Origin: an uncultured Ignavibacteria bacterium | GTDB lineage: Bacteria > Bacteroidota > Ignavibacteria > Kapaibacteriales > UBA2268 | Direction of reading: 5' to 3' | Assembly: GCA_903862655.1 (NCBI GenBank) | Contig: CAIOZA010000139.1 | Location: 79,311 to 117,967 of the forward strand | Length of the DNA stretch: 38,657 nucleotides | Notes under the pieces: generated by a model | What the model was told of the DNA's origin: nothing | The model's database searches: none | The model's input: only the letters and a program-made list of their open reading frames with translations | Shown here: piece by piece, positions 9,284 through 16,601 of the stretch | Position numbering within the stretch: position 1 is the first letter of the stretch | Layout of the letters: each line of letters opens with the position of its first letter | Position numbers and translations under genes: made by a program

Positions 9284-9397
9284 ATGTCATTCCTGTGAAT
9301 ACAGGAATCTTTTCTACATTACAACTTCACAAATTTACTTACTTTATCCCCAATCCTCACAAAATACATGCCCGGAGCCAAGCCCGAGACATCGATT
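9250..9397 (-). repeat. 148-bp duplicated 3' module (copy 1): end of T9SS sorting domain, stop and hairpins
   Basis: Aligns without gaps to 10971-11118. The non-coding part (terminator core plus the hairpin ATTCCTGTgaatACAGGAAT) is identical. About ten differences, all in or immediately around the last codons, occur in the remaining 75 bp that encode the GLAPGMYFVRIGD...SKF(V/I)K end of the sorting domain. It contains a second hairpin directly after the stop codon. Confidence 0.85.
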
Positions 9398-10695
9398 TGT
9401 ATTGTAGGGGCGGGTTCAAAACCCGCCCGAACTAATGACACGATTTGTCCAAAGACATTCATTATCCTTATCTCGCCTGTAAGGGCGGGTTCAGAACCCG
9501 CCCCTACGGATATTTCTATGAAATCTGAAGCAGGATTTGGGAAAATAATCACTTTAGACATATCCACAGGTTCAATTGCAGATGCTGTTCCAAAGAATGG
9601 ATTTTTAAGAGCAGGATCACCAAGTAGGCAATATCTTTGGTAGTCGGAGTTAATTTCTTGTTTGAAGCTTTTAAAGAATGCTTCCCCAATAGTCGGTTCT
9701 CTGTTAATAATGCAATTATTGAAGAAATTCCCAATTAAATTCACACTACTGTATGAAAACACTATACTGGATGGAGCTATGGTGGCAACTGCACCGCTCT
9801 GCCCTTTCATGAGAATTTCTTCAATTATTCCCTTTTTTGAAGGATTATCATAACTTTGAGTGCTTGCGATAGTAGATAATATAAACGGTTTGTTTGTTAA
9901 TTGTAATGAAGCAATCTCATCAGCATAAATTGAATTTTTATAGCACCATAGTTGTGAATTTGAACGAACAAAGTTAAAAACCATAGTTGAGCCGGAATTG
10001 AGAGCAGAGAAGTAATCATCCTTTGTTCCATAATTCTTTGAGCTGTCATTCAATGATATCTGTTTTACTCTATAGCCACAAAGGTATTTAGTTGCAATAC
10101 TATTTGACGCTGTTTCAAAATAATCCCCGTCATCCGGCTTATAATCGGAAAAAAATGTGCCGTCATATATATTATTTAAACTATTGAAGTTATCTTCAAA
10201 ATTCATAGTTTTTGTTAGGAATTCTTCGAGCTCTAATTGAGTTCTTGCTGGGATTCTTCCGATCATCATGTTTGGTGCGGAACTCTCATCTTTCATAACA
10301 TAGTATTGCTCAATTGAGATAGTATCCTCGCCCAAGATGTTCAAATCCGATTTTACTCTATAAGTTGGAATGTAATTCACCCCACCGGCAATCAATACAT
10401 ATCGGGGTTTTGGCGATTGCCAGTTATCGTAAGCATATTTAAGAAAATCTTTGATGTTTTCCTGATTAGTAAGTGAATCTTTAAATTCTGTATAAATGTC
10501 ATTTAGATCACAAGCTAATATCTTTAAGCCTTTTGCTTGTCTCCATTCAATAAAGCTTTTAAGTGATTGCTTGAATTCATTAGGATAAATAATAATGTAA
10601 TCTGCTCGGTTGTTGGGTGATTTTAACTGAGCGAACAGAGGTGTTGTGACAATTATTGCTGTTAATAAGACAAAAATCAAATTGCGGGTTTTCAT
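9319..10695 (-). CDS. Gingipain-like (peptidase C25 fold) secreted protein with T9SS sorting domain, catalytic residues apparently lost
   Basis: A secreted protein of about 458 residues. Starting at the ATG at 10695 (MKTRNLIFVLLTAIIVTTPLFA) gives a clean signal peptide and a GGAG six bases upstream; the ATG at 10707 would add four residues. The body follows the C25 pattern: ADYIIIYPNEF, RQAKGLKI, YVLIAGGVNYIPTY, MIGRIPARTQLELE and a closing LLGDPALKNPF. Where active C25 enzymes have GHG and a catalytic Cys, this protein reads FNFVRSNSQLW and LSTIASTQSYD, so His is replaced (Arg) and Cys is replaced (Ser). It may be a binding protein or a dead paralogue of PorU/gingipain-type enzymes. The C-terminal sorting domain (FPNPASDFIEIS ... 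FVRIGDKVSKFVKL) directs T9SS export and carries two palindromic inserts, VGAGSEPALT and VRAGFEPAPT. Confidence 0.85.
   Translation of the reverse strand: MKTRNLIFVLLTAIIVTTPLFAQLKSPNNRADYIIIYPNEFKQSLKSFIEWRQAKGLKILACDLNDIYTEFKDSLTNQENIKDFLKYAYDNWQSPKPRYVLIAGGVNYIPTYRVKSDLNILGEDTISIEQYYVMKDESSAPNMMIGRIPARTQLELEEFLTKTMNFEDNFNSLNNIYDGTFFSDYKPDDGDYFETASNSIATKYLCGYRVKQISLNDSSKNYGTKDDYFSALNSGSTMVFNFVRSNSQLWCYKNSIYADEIASLQLTNKPFILSTIASTQSYDNPSKKGIIEEILMKGQSGAVATIAPSSIVFSYSSVNLIGNFFNNCIINREPTIGEAFFKSFKQEINSDYQRYCLLGDPALKNPFFGTASAIEPVDMSKVIIFPNPASDFIEISVGAGSEPALTGEIRIMNVFGQIVSLVRAGFEPAPTIQIDVSGLAPGMYFVRIGDKVSKFVKL
9408..9428. repeat. Palindromic element inside a coding region (distal copy)
   Basis: GGGCGGGTT caa AACCCGCCC has perfect 9-bp arms. 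It is translated in frame as part of VRAGFEPAPT between VFGQIVSL and IQIDVSGL of the sorting domain of the C25-like gene. It is the same element as at 9479-9507, in the same reading frame. Confidence 0.85.
9479..9507. repeat. Palindromic element inside a coding region (proximal copy)
   Basis: GTA a GGGCGGGTT cag AACCCGCCC c TAC has 9-bp perfect inner arms plus GTA/TAC outer arms. It is translated in frame as VGAGSEPALT directly after the FIEIS strand of the sorting domain. It shares the pattern V-x-A-G-x-E-P-A-x-T with the distal copy. Confidence 0.87.
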
Positions 10696-10701
10696 AAAAT
10701 A

Positions 10702-10705
10702 CTCC
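10702..10705 (-). promoter_or_regulatory. Ribosome binding site that decides the start of the C25-like gene
   Basis: GGAG on the minus strand lies six bases before the ATG at 10695. The in-frame ATG at 10707 overlaps this site and has no comparable purine run at the right distance, so the downstream ATG is preferred. Confidence 0.6.
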
Positions 10706-10707
10706 AT

Positions 10708-10960
10708 ATCAGGTTAAACAAAACTGTTAAAGATAAAGGGTATTTATGGTCATTGATTCCTGTTGTTGGTTTAAATGAAATTCTTTTTGTGCTATTTAAT
10801 CAGAGTTTAAAATATGCTTTTATTTTATTACTTTTTAAAAAAATTTCGTTGTGTAGATGATAATTTCAAAAAAATCAAAAAGAGTCTGGAATAAATGCAC
10901 AATTAACTATACGGTGTTAAGAAAATTTGACATTATTTCTAAAAGATCGGATTTCCTTAA
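10708..10960. other. AT-rich spacer upstream of the C25-like gene
   Basis: A non-coding stretch between the start of the C25-like gene and the terminator of the next minus-strand gene. It is rich in A and T runs (for example around 10830-10890) and presumably holds the C25-like gene promoter. I see no repeat, hairpin or convincing promoter pair in it. Confidence 0.5.
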
Positions 10961-10995
10961 ATAAAAAAAAGCTGTCCCACTTATGAGACAGCCTC
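10961..10995 (-). terminator. Terminator of the Asp-box T9SS gene
   Basis: GCTGTC (10971-10976) pairs with GACAGC (10987-10992). On the minus strand the hairpin is followed by an eight-base U run, making an intrinsic terminator for the gene ending at 11040. The 29-bp core is identical to those at 9250 and 12688. Confidence 0.88.
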
Positions 10996-11118
10996 TTGAT
11001 TTTTATGTCATTCCTGTGAATACAGGAATCTTTTCTACATTACATCTTAATAAATTTACTCACTCTATCCCCAATCCGCACAAAATACATACCGGGAGCC
11101 AAACCGGAGACATCGATT
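10971..11118 (-). repeat. 148-bp duplicated 3' module (copy 2)
   Basis: The partner of 9250-9397, colinear with no gaps and about 93 percent identical by eye. It covers the last codons of the sorting domain, the stop codon at 11040-11042, the ATTCCTGTgaatACAGGAAT hairpin and the terminator core. Confidence 0.85.
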
Positions 11119-12356
11119 CTCTGTCCCCCGCTGGCGGGGGTGTCTGCGGAGCAGACGGGGGTGGACATGGTTTGTCCATACACATCATATATCTTCACTT
11201 CGCTTTGGTCGGACACAGCAAGCTGTGCCCCTACGGATATTTCTATATAATCTGTTGCTGGGTTGGGGGAAACTGTTAAATCACTCATTGGATTATTTTC
11301 TTCAACATTTACAACAGGAGCTGAAGATCGGTATATTTTACCTTCATATTTAAAAGAATTTGCACTTGCTAAAAATATATATCCCTTGCTGCTTATCAGC
11401 ATATTTCGAAGATCAATAGAATCAGGTATATTATAATTCATATTAATCCAAGTCAAGCCATTATCGATTGACTTTAAGAATCTGTATGTCCTGGGCTCAG
11501 TTGGATAAAACTTTACGACATAAATATTATCTTGAGCATCAGTCTTTATTAAAAAACTAGAAAAACATTCTCCTTCATAAATAAAACCCTGCCATGAGTT
11601 ACCATTGTCTGTTGAAAAGATTGTGCTATCGTAATAAGTTGAGGCAAAAATCCAGTCTTTTGAATTTATAGATATATCAAAAACATCTGGACCCCAGGGG
11701 TTATGAAGTGTATCCGATAATACTAATCTAAAAGTGTCTTTTTTTTCATCATATGTAGAAATACTAGATGTACAAGATATAATAAATAAATTATTATTAT
11801 TACAATCGATCGTACCACGGTTAAACTGACCAAACCAAATATCATTTGTTAATCCTAGTTTTGTCCAGTTTTCACCTTTATTAGTTGATTTAATTACACC
11901 ATAAATATCAGTAATTGCATATACATTACCTTCCTTTGAAAAAGTAAAACCATAAACTCCTCCTTCAAATCGATAATCTTTAGATAAACCATTGTTAATA
12001 TTTTTCCAAGTATTACCATAATCATCAGATCGTAAGATTGTTCCATAATTCGTGTCCAGGGGTGGATTGTTTAAACCTAAATATATAATGTCATCTTTAT
12101 CAATTTTCATATTTATATGATATTGATCGTTTAGATTTAAGCCTATGTATTGCCAAGTTTCACCATTATCTGTAGATTGATAAATTCCTGGAATAGCACC
12201 TGTACAGGTATAATACAGATTACCTTTAGAATCCTCCGCCATAGAGGTTATAAACTGGTCTTTCGAACTTATTTCTTTCCAAAAATCTTCTGCATAAATG
12301 TGTTGTTGCATTAAACATATTAAAATAAACAGTGTGAAGATGATGTGCTTTTTCAT
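11040..12356 (-). CDS. Secreted Asp-box (BNR) repeat protein with T9SS sorting domain
   Basis: A 438-residue protein with signal peptide MKKHIIFTLFILICLMQQHIYA. Five Asp-box motifs lie across about residues 40-320: STDNGETW, SDDYGNTW, STNKGENW, STDNGNSW and SIDNGLTW, indicating a beta-propeller of the sortilin/BNR type. A T9SS type A sorting domain (about 358-438: SPNPATDYIEIS, VYGQ, IDVSGLAPGMYFVRIGDRVSKFIKM) marks it for export across the outer membrane. Asp-boxes are structural and do not by themselves predict sialidase activity; no catalytic set is visible. The sorting domain contains extra residues encoded by palindromic elements (AQLAVSDQ and TPVCSADTPASGG). It resembles the partial gene at the left edge. 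Confidence 0.9.
   Translation of the reverse strand: MKKHIIFTLFILICLMQQHIYAEDFWKEISSKDQFITSMAEDSKGNLYYTCTGAIPGIYQSTDNGETWQYIGLNLNDQYHINMKIDKDDIIYLGLNNPPLDTNYGTILRSDDYGNTWKNINNGLSKDYRFEGGVYGFTFSKEGNVYAITDIYGVIKSTNKGENWTKLGLTNDIWFGQFNRGTIDCNNNNLFIISCTSSISTYDEKKDTFRLVLSDTLHNPWGPDVFDISINSKDWIFASTYYDSTIFSTDNGNSWQGFIYEGECFSSFLIKTDAQDNIYVVKFYPTEPRTYRFLKSIDNGLTWINMNYNIPDSIDLRNMLISSKGYIFLASANSFKYEGKIYRSSAPVVNVEENNPMSDLTVSPNPATDYIEISVGAQLAVSDQSEVKIYDVYGQTMSTPVCSADTPASGGQRIDVSGLAPGMYFVRIGDRVSKFIKM
11125..11156. repeat. Two adjacent palindromes inside the sorting-domain coding region
   Basis: CCCCCGC tg GCGGGGG (11125-11140) is followed by GTCTGC gga GCAGAC (11142-11156). Both are perfect inverted repeats, translated in frame as the VCSADTPASGG segment between VYGQTMSTP and QRIDVSGL. 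This is the same loop that holds VRAGFEPAPT in the C25-like protein. Confidence 0.85.
11211..11230. repeat. Palindromic element inside the sorting-domain coding region
   Basis: GGACACAG caag CTGTGCCC has 8-bp arms with one mismatch. It is translated as part of GAQLAVSD directly after the YIEIS strand, the same loop that holds VGAGSEPALT in the C25-like protein. The flanking CCCCTACGGATATTTCTAT is shared with that gene. Confidence 0.82.
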
Positions 12357-12407
12357 ATTTTTCTATTAGAAAAATTGTTAATAATTATTCTCTATAACAA
12401 AATAAAT

Positions 12408-12454
12408 GATAAAAAGTTACAAAAGTTGATAAAAAGTTACAAAAGTTGATAAAA
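12408..12454. repeat. 20-bp direct tandem repeat, 2.3 copies
   Basis: The unit GATAAAAAGTTACAAAAGTT occurs at 12408-12427 and again at 12428-12447, followed by a partial GATAAAA. It lies about 50 bp upstream of the Asp-box gene start, in the position of its promoter region. A similar ACAAAAAGTTACA appears near 1590. Confidence 0.9.
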
Positions 12455-12461
12455 TAATTTT

Positions 12462-12618
12462 TTTTCTCCCGTCAGGGAGAAAAGGTCGGTAGAAAAGAAA
12501 TTATCGCTCGATGTGTTCCGTCCCGTACGGGACGGCAGAGGATTTTGGGGATACGTCTTTCTACCGATCTGCTGTGCCTAAGGCACAGAAAGACAAAAAG
12601 ATCCCCACCTTCGCGGTG
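12462..12618. repeat. Composite multi-palindromic intergenic element
   Basis: Nested and tandem inverted repeats fill this stretch: TTTTCTCCC/GGGAGAAAA (12462-12483), TCGGTAGAAA (12486) with TTTCTACCGA (12558), a perfect 18-bp palindrome CCGTCCCGTACGGGACGG (12518-12535), GGGGAT (12547) with ATCCCC (12601), GTCTTTCT (12555) with AGAAAGAC (12587), CTGTGCCT/AGGCACAG (12572-12588) and CACC/GGTG (12606-12618). It looks like a clustered REP/MITE-type element. An open frame of 77 codons crosses it but has no coding signs. Confidence 0.75.
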
Positions 12619-12680
12619 ATGACAATTCGATCGTATTTCACTTCATCATTCGGTGTTCAGTATTCGATGTTGGATATTCA

Positions 12681-12716
12681 AAAAAAAGCTGTCCCACTTA
12701 TGAGACAGCCTCTTGA
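12681..12716 (-). terminator. Terminator of topA
   Basis: The same core hairpin as at 9250 and 10971 (GCTGTC 12688-12693, GACAGC 12704-12709). On the minus strand it is followed by a U run, 20 bp beyond the topA stop codon. Confidence 0.88.
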
Positions 12717-12735
12717 TTCATTATTTATACATGCA

Positions 12736-15168
12736 CTACTCTGATTTCTTCTTTGCAGGAGCTTTCTTCGTTGTACTTTTGGACTTAGTAGTTGCCTTTT
12801 TCTTTGCCGGGGCTTTTGTCGTTGCCTCTTTTGCTTTGTCAGCAGCAGCCTTCTTCTTGCCTTTTGAAGGATCGTTTTCAATTTGAATTTTTACAATCTC
12901 CATACATTCATCAAATGTTAAACTTGTAACAACTTTCCCTTTGGGAATTTTATAATTATCTTTGTGGTAATTAATGTATGGGCCCCATCTACCGTTGAGC
13001 AGCTTCATTTCCGGATCTTCATCGAATGCTTTAATAATTTTTTCTGCGTCAGCTTTGTTCTTATTTAGTATGATTTCAATAGCTCTATCAGGGATAATGG
13101 TATAGGGATCATCCTCTTTGGTCAAGCTATAAAATTTTGCATGATATGAAACATAGGGCCCGAATCTGCCTATGGAAACAGTCATCTTATATCCTTCAAA
13201 CTCACCCAGATCTCTTGGGAGTTTAAATAATTCGAGTGCTTCAGCAAGAGTGATGTTCTCAATGAACTGGCCTTTCTTCAAGCTTGCGAATCTGGGCTTA
13301 ACTTCATTAGCTCCGTCACCAATCTGTGCATAAGCTCCAAATCGGCCTAATTTGACAAATATCGGCATTCCTGTTACGGGATCATCGCCCAATGCTCTTG
13401 CGGTTTCCTTGGTAACTCTTGGTAAATCGATAGTACGTTCCACATTCTCATGGAATTTACCATAGAATGTTTCAAGTACTTCTTCCCAAACTTTCTTTCC
13501 CTTTGCTATTTCATCAAATTCCTTTTCGACATTGGCGGTAAAGGAATAGTCCACTACATCGGCGAAATTTTGAACTAAAAAGTCGATAACAATCATAGCT
13601 GTATTGGTCGGGAATAATTTATTCTTTTCTGTTCCGACAGTCTGCTTCAGGGTAGTAGTAGTAATCTTACCGGCAGTCAAGTTGAGCTGCGTGTAACTTC
13701 TCTCAGATCCGGGACGTGATTCTTTTATGACATAATCTCTTCTCTGTATAGTGGAGATAGTTGGAGCATAGGTAGAAGGTCTGCCGATTCCCAATTCTTC
13801 TAATTTCTTCACTAGGCTTGCTTCGGTGAATCTTGCAGGAGGATTAGAGAATTTCTGAGTTGCGTTGATGGTTATAAGTGAAAAAATCTGACCGATGCTT
13901 AATGCTGGCATTGTCGGATTCTCTTCGTCCGGCTCTTCCTCTTCATCAGTAGATTCTATGTAGACTTTCAAAAATCCATCAAATTTGATAACATCGGCTA
14001 TAGCAAGGAATTTGAATGGACTTGTCGAAATCGATATTGAGGCAATTGTTTTCTCAATTTCCGCAGTTTGCATCTGAGACGCAATTGCTCTTTTCCATAT
14101 CAGTGAGTAAAGTCTTTGTTCGTTTCTGCCCATCGCGCTGACTTCCATTTTTGCAAAGTCAGTAGGTCTTATAGCTTCATGAGCTTCTTGCGCATTTTCA
14201 GATTTTGTTTCATATTTTCTGGTTTTAAGATATTCATCACCATAAGCAGATTTGATCTGTTCGGATGCCTTTTGAAGAGCTTCCTCCGACAATGCAGTAG
14301 AGTCAGTTCTCATGTAAGATATATGACCAGCTTCATAGAGCTTTTGAGCAACAAGCATGGTTTGTCCTACCGAAAACCCAAGTTTACGGCTTGCTTCCTG
14401 CTGTAATGTTGAAGTAGTGAATGGAGCAGAAGGGTTCTTACGTTCTATCTTTTTCTCAATGTCAGTCAGTTTGAATTCAGCACCGATACAGCTAGTTAGG
14501 AATTTATGTGCATCTTCTTCCGATTCAAAATTCTTAGGCAGATCCGCTTTTAATATTTTTCCATTTCCAAGATCGAATTCTGCTGTAACCTTAAACGATG
14601 TTCTGGAGGAAAACTGCTCGAGATCTCTCTCGCGCTCAACGACGAGTCTGACAGCAGCAGACTGAACTCTGCCAGCCGATAAGCCAGTTTTAATCTTTTT
14701 CCAGAGAACAGGTGAAAGTTCAAAACCAACTATTCTATCCAGTATTCTTCTGGCTTGCTGCGCATTAACAAGATCGTAATCTATTGAACGTGGATGTTCG
14801 ATCGACTCTGTGATAGCTTTTTTAGTAATTTCACGAAAAACAATTCTTTTGGTTCGTGATTCATCCAGATCCAAAGCCTTCAATAAATGCCATGAAATTG
14901 CTTCACCTTCACGGTCGGCGTCAGTGGCTAACCACACTATTTCGGCACCCTTGGCATATTCTTTTAATCTTCTAACGGTATCTTTTTTATCGGGAGTTAC
15001 TTCATAATTTGGTTTAAAATGATTTTTTATGTCAATAGCTTTATCATCCTTAGGAAGGTCGCGAACATGACCCATACTAGATACAACTTTAAAGTCCTTA
15101 CCAAGATATTTTTCGATCGTTTTTGCTTTTGCAGGTGATTCCACAATTACGAGGTTTTTTTCACTCAT
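12736..15168 (-). CDS. topA: DNA topoisomerase I
   Basis: A type IA topoisomerase of 810 residues that relaxes negative supercoils. It opens MSEKNLVIVESPAKAKTIEKYLG, the toprim start, with the acidic DADREGE motif. The active-site tyrosine lies in HISYMRTDS, and GRPSTYAPTISTIQ is present. After the core come C-terminal repeat units (LGRFGAYAQIGD, IGRFGPYVSYHAKFYSL, GRWGPYINYHKDNYKIPKG) instead of C4 zinc fingers. A lysine/alanine/threonine-rich tail of about 35 residues (APAKKKATTKSKSTTKK) ends the protein, likely binding nucleic acid. An in-frame TTG at 15216 would add 16 residues unlike the family; the ATG at 15168 with AGGA upstream is chosen. Confidence 0.96.
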   Translation of the reverse strand: MSEKNLVIVESPAKAKTIEKYLGKDFKVVSSMGHVRDLPKDDKAIDIKNHFKPNYEVTPDKKDTVRRLKEYAKGAEIVWLATDADREGEAISWHLLKALDLDESRTKRIVFREITKKAITESIEHPRSIDYDLVNAQQARRILDRIVGFELSPVLWKKIKTGLSAGRVQSAAVRLVVERERDLEQFSSRTSFKVTAEFDLGNGKILKADLPKNFESEEDAHKFLTSCIGAEFKLTDIEKKIERKNPSAPFTTSTLQQEASRKLGFSVGQTMLVAQKLYEAGHISYMRTDSTALSEEALQKASEQIKSAYGDEYLKTRKYETKSENAQEAHEAIRPTDFAKMEVSAMGRNEQRLYSLIWKRAIASQMQTAEIEKTIASISISTSPFKFLAIADVIKFDGFLKVYIESTDEEEEPDEENPTMPALSIGQIFSLITINATQKFSNPPARFTEASLVKKLEELGIGRPSTYAPTISTIQRRDYVIKESRPGSERSYTQLNLTAGKITTTTLKQTVGTEKNKLFPTNTAMIVIDFLVQNFADVVDYSFTANVEKEFDEIAKGKKVWEEVLETFYGKFHENVERTIDLPRVTKETARALGDDPVTGMPIFVKLGRFGAYAQIGDGANEVKPRFASLKKGQFIENITLAEALELFKLPRDLGEFEGYKMTVSIGRFGPYVSYHAKFYSLTKEDDPYTIIPDRAIEIILNKNKADAEKIIKAFDEDPEMKLLNGRWGPYINYHKDNYKIPKGKVVTSLTFDECMEIVKIQIENDPSKGKKKAAADKAKEATTKAPAKKKATTKSKSTTKKAPAKKKSE

Positions 15169-15173
15169 TTTTT

Positions 15174-15177
15174 TCCT
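15174..15177 (-). promoter_or_regulatory. Ribosome binding site of topA
   Basis: AGGA on the minus strand, followed by an A run and then the ATG at 15168. This fixes the start at MSEKNL rather than the upstream TTG. Confidence 0.55.
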
Positions 15178-15341
15178 AAAAAACAGGAGGTAATAGAAAT
15201 AGGGTTTGCACCCCAAAAATTATAAAATTAAACACTAAACTTTTTTATGTTTCGTTCAAAAGCACAAAACGTTGTTCTAGAAAAAATATTTCTATTTTGA
15301 TGTACACTTTTTTAATCTTTTATATATTATAAGGAGTTTTT

Positions 15342-15890
15342 ATGTCTTTATTAGTTGGAAACAAAGCACCATCTTTCAAGGGAAAAGCTGTTGTCGGAGG
15401 GGATGCTACTGTTTTATCACCAGCAAATGCATACTTTGAACTTTCATCCGATGACTATCTTGGGAAATGGTTAGTCTTGTTTTTCTATCCTCTCGATTTT
15501 ACATTTGTCTGCCCTACAGAAATTGAAGAATTCGGTAAGAATTACGGCGAATTCCAAAAGTTGAATTGCGAAGTTATCGCATGTTCAACTGACAGCCATC
15601 ATTCACATCTGGCATGGAGATCATCACATCCAAGCTTAAGAAATTTGCCTTATCCGATGCTGGCAGACCCGAATCATGAAACATCAAAAGCATTTGAAAT
15701 CTTGATGGAATCAAAAGGATTTACTCTACGTGGACTTTATATTATCAATCCAGAAGGAGAATTGGTATATTCAGTCATACATCCCGAAGACGTAGGACGT
15801 AACTCAAAAGAAATACTCAGAGTTGTATCTGCACTTCAGACTGGCGTAAAAACACCATGCAACTGGGAACCGGGCGAAGCAACACTATAA
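15342..15890 (+). CDS. 2-Cys peroxiredoxin (AhpC/TSA family)
   Basis: A 182-residue thiol peroxidase that reduces hydrogen peroxide and organic hydroperoxides. The peroxidatic Cys57 sits in FYPLDFTFVCPTEI, the active-site Thr in the same motif, and the resolving Cys173 in KTPCNWEPGE near the C-terminus, which is the typical 2-Cys arrangement. RGLYIINPEGELVYSVIHPEDVGRN is also conserved. An AAGGAG five bases before the ATG is a strong ribosome binding site. A possible but weak promoter (TTGATG at 15297, TATATA at 15321) lies in the divergent gap with topA. It is monocistronic and ends at a bidirectional hairpin. Confidence 0.95.
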   Translation: MSLLVGNKAPSFKGKAVVGGDATVLSPANAYFELSSDDYLGKWLVLFFYPLDFTFVCPTEIEEFGKNYGEFQKLNCEVIACSTDSHHSHLAWRSSHPSLRNLPYPMLADPNHETSKAFEILMESKGFTLRGLYIINPEGELVYSVIHPEDVGRNSKEILRVVSALQTGVKTPCNWEPGEATL

Positions 15891-15913
15891 GCTAAGACTA
15901 ATTTATAAAGCAC

Positions 15914-15950
15914 AAAAGGCTGTCTCAGATCGGGACAGCCTTTTGGTTTA
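15914..15950. terminator. Bidirectional terminator after the peroxiredoxin gene
   Basis: AAAAGGCTGTC (15914-15924) pairs with GACAGCCTTTT (15934-15944), with extra GC/GU pairs at the loop. It lies between convergent genes and serves both. It is a variant of the GGCTGTC hairpin used three other times in the window. Confidence 0.87.
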
Positions 15951-16601
15951 TTAATCGAAGGATGATTGAGAGTGAGTAACTCCCCAGGATCCGTTGTTCC
16001 GCCTTCGGTTCCTGATGATTACATATATCACGAAAATGATTGCACCAAGAATAACCAGGGTAAAGAACAATTTTGCGAATGAGAATGTTGGCGGGTACAC
16101 ACCAACAGTACCATCGGGATTGGTTACATAATAAGGTCTGGAATAATAGAAAGCCGGATGGAATGGCATAGACCACATCATGCTTGTGCTACCCATCATA
16201 TACCCCATCATTAAGCTACTTGAATATCCACCATAATCATTAACTCTATAATTGCCGGGCACTCCAGCCATTGTATTACCGGCGACGGTTCTTCTAGGAG
16301 TACCGTACTTAGATGTGTAATCACCCGATGAAGCCATTCTAGTTCCACCGAAGCTTGATGATTTTGCTGCTCCTGAGCCAACAGCAGTTGACCTGTTGCC
16401 ACCAAAGCTGGATCTGGGAGCTGATGCTGGTGCTGAAGGCCTGGATGGTGCAGATGATCTTCCAAAACTACGAGACCCACCGAAGCTACCGCCACGAGAC
16501 CCGCCACCTCTGGCTTCGAGTAATTCAGTTCCAACCAGTAACCACAATAGAGCAATAGTAATAATGGCTAAAAATGGTTTATTTATAATAGACGTTTTCA
16601 T
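15951..16601 (-). CDS. Gly/Ser/Arg-rich membrane protein of unknown function
   Basis: A 216-residue protein. A signal peptide or membrane anchor (PFLAIITIALLWLLVGTELLEA) is followed by RGGGSRGGSFGGSRSFGRSS, a long Ser/Gly/Pro/Arg-rich low-complexity stretch to about residue 110, a Met/Tyr-rich stretch, and a transmembrane helix (LFFTLVILGAIIFVIYVII, about 180-200) with a basic tail RNRRRNN. The N-terminal part resembles the secreted, arginine/glycine-rich leaders of Tim44-like or TPM-like bacterial proteins, but neither domain is present. Its ATG overlaps the stop of the upstream gene (TAATG), so the two are probably translationally coupled. Function unknown. Confidence 0.75.
   Translation of the reverse strand: MKTSIINKPFLAIITIALLWLLVGTELLEARGGGSRGGSFGGSRSFGRSSAPSRPSAPASAPRSSFGGNRSTAVGSGAAKSSSFGGTRMASSGDYTSKYGTPRRTVAGNTMAGVPGNYRVNDYGGYSSSLMMGYMMGSTSMMWSMPFHPAFYYSRPYYVTNPDGTVGVYPPTFSFAKLFFTLVILGAIIFVIYVIIRNRRRNNGSWGVTHSQSSFD

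Noticed and set aside
10983-11279. 98-codon plus-strand open frame
   Set aside because: It is the antisense of the Asp-box gene's sorting domain and its palindromes.
11040-12356. Sialidase annotation from BNR/Asp-box repeats
   Set aside because: Asp-boxes are structural in many propellers; the arginine triad and other sialidase catalytic residues are not visible.
12511-12744. 77-codon plus-strand open frame
   Set aside because: It crosses the nested palindromes and the topA terminator; its peptide simply reads the repeats and shows no coding features.
15169-15216. Longer topA start at 15216
   Set aside because: It is a TTG, adds 16 residues unlike topoisomerase I, and the ATG at 15168 has AGGA upstream and begins the conserved toprim segment.
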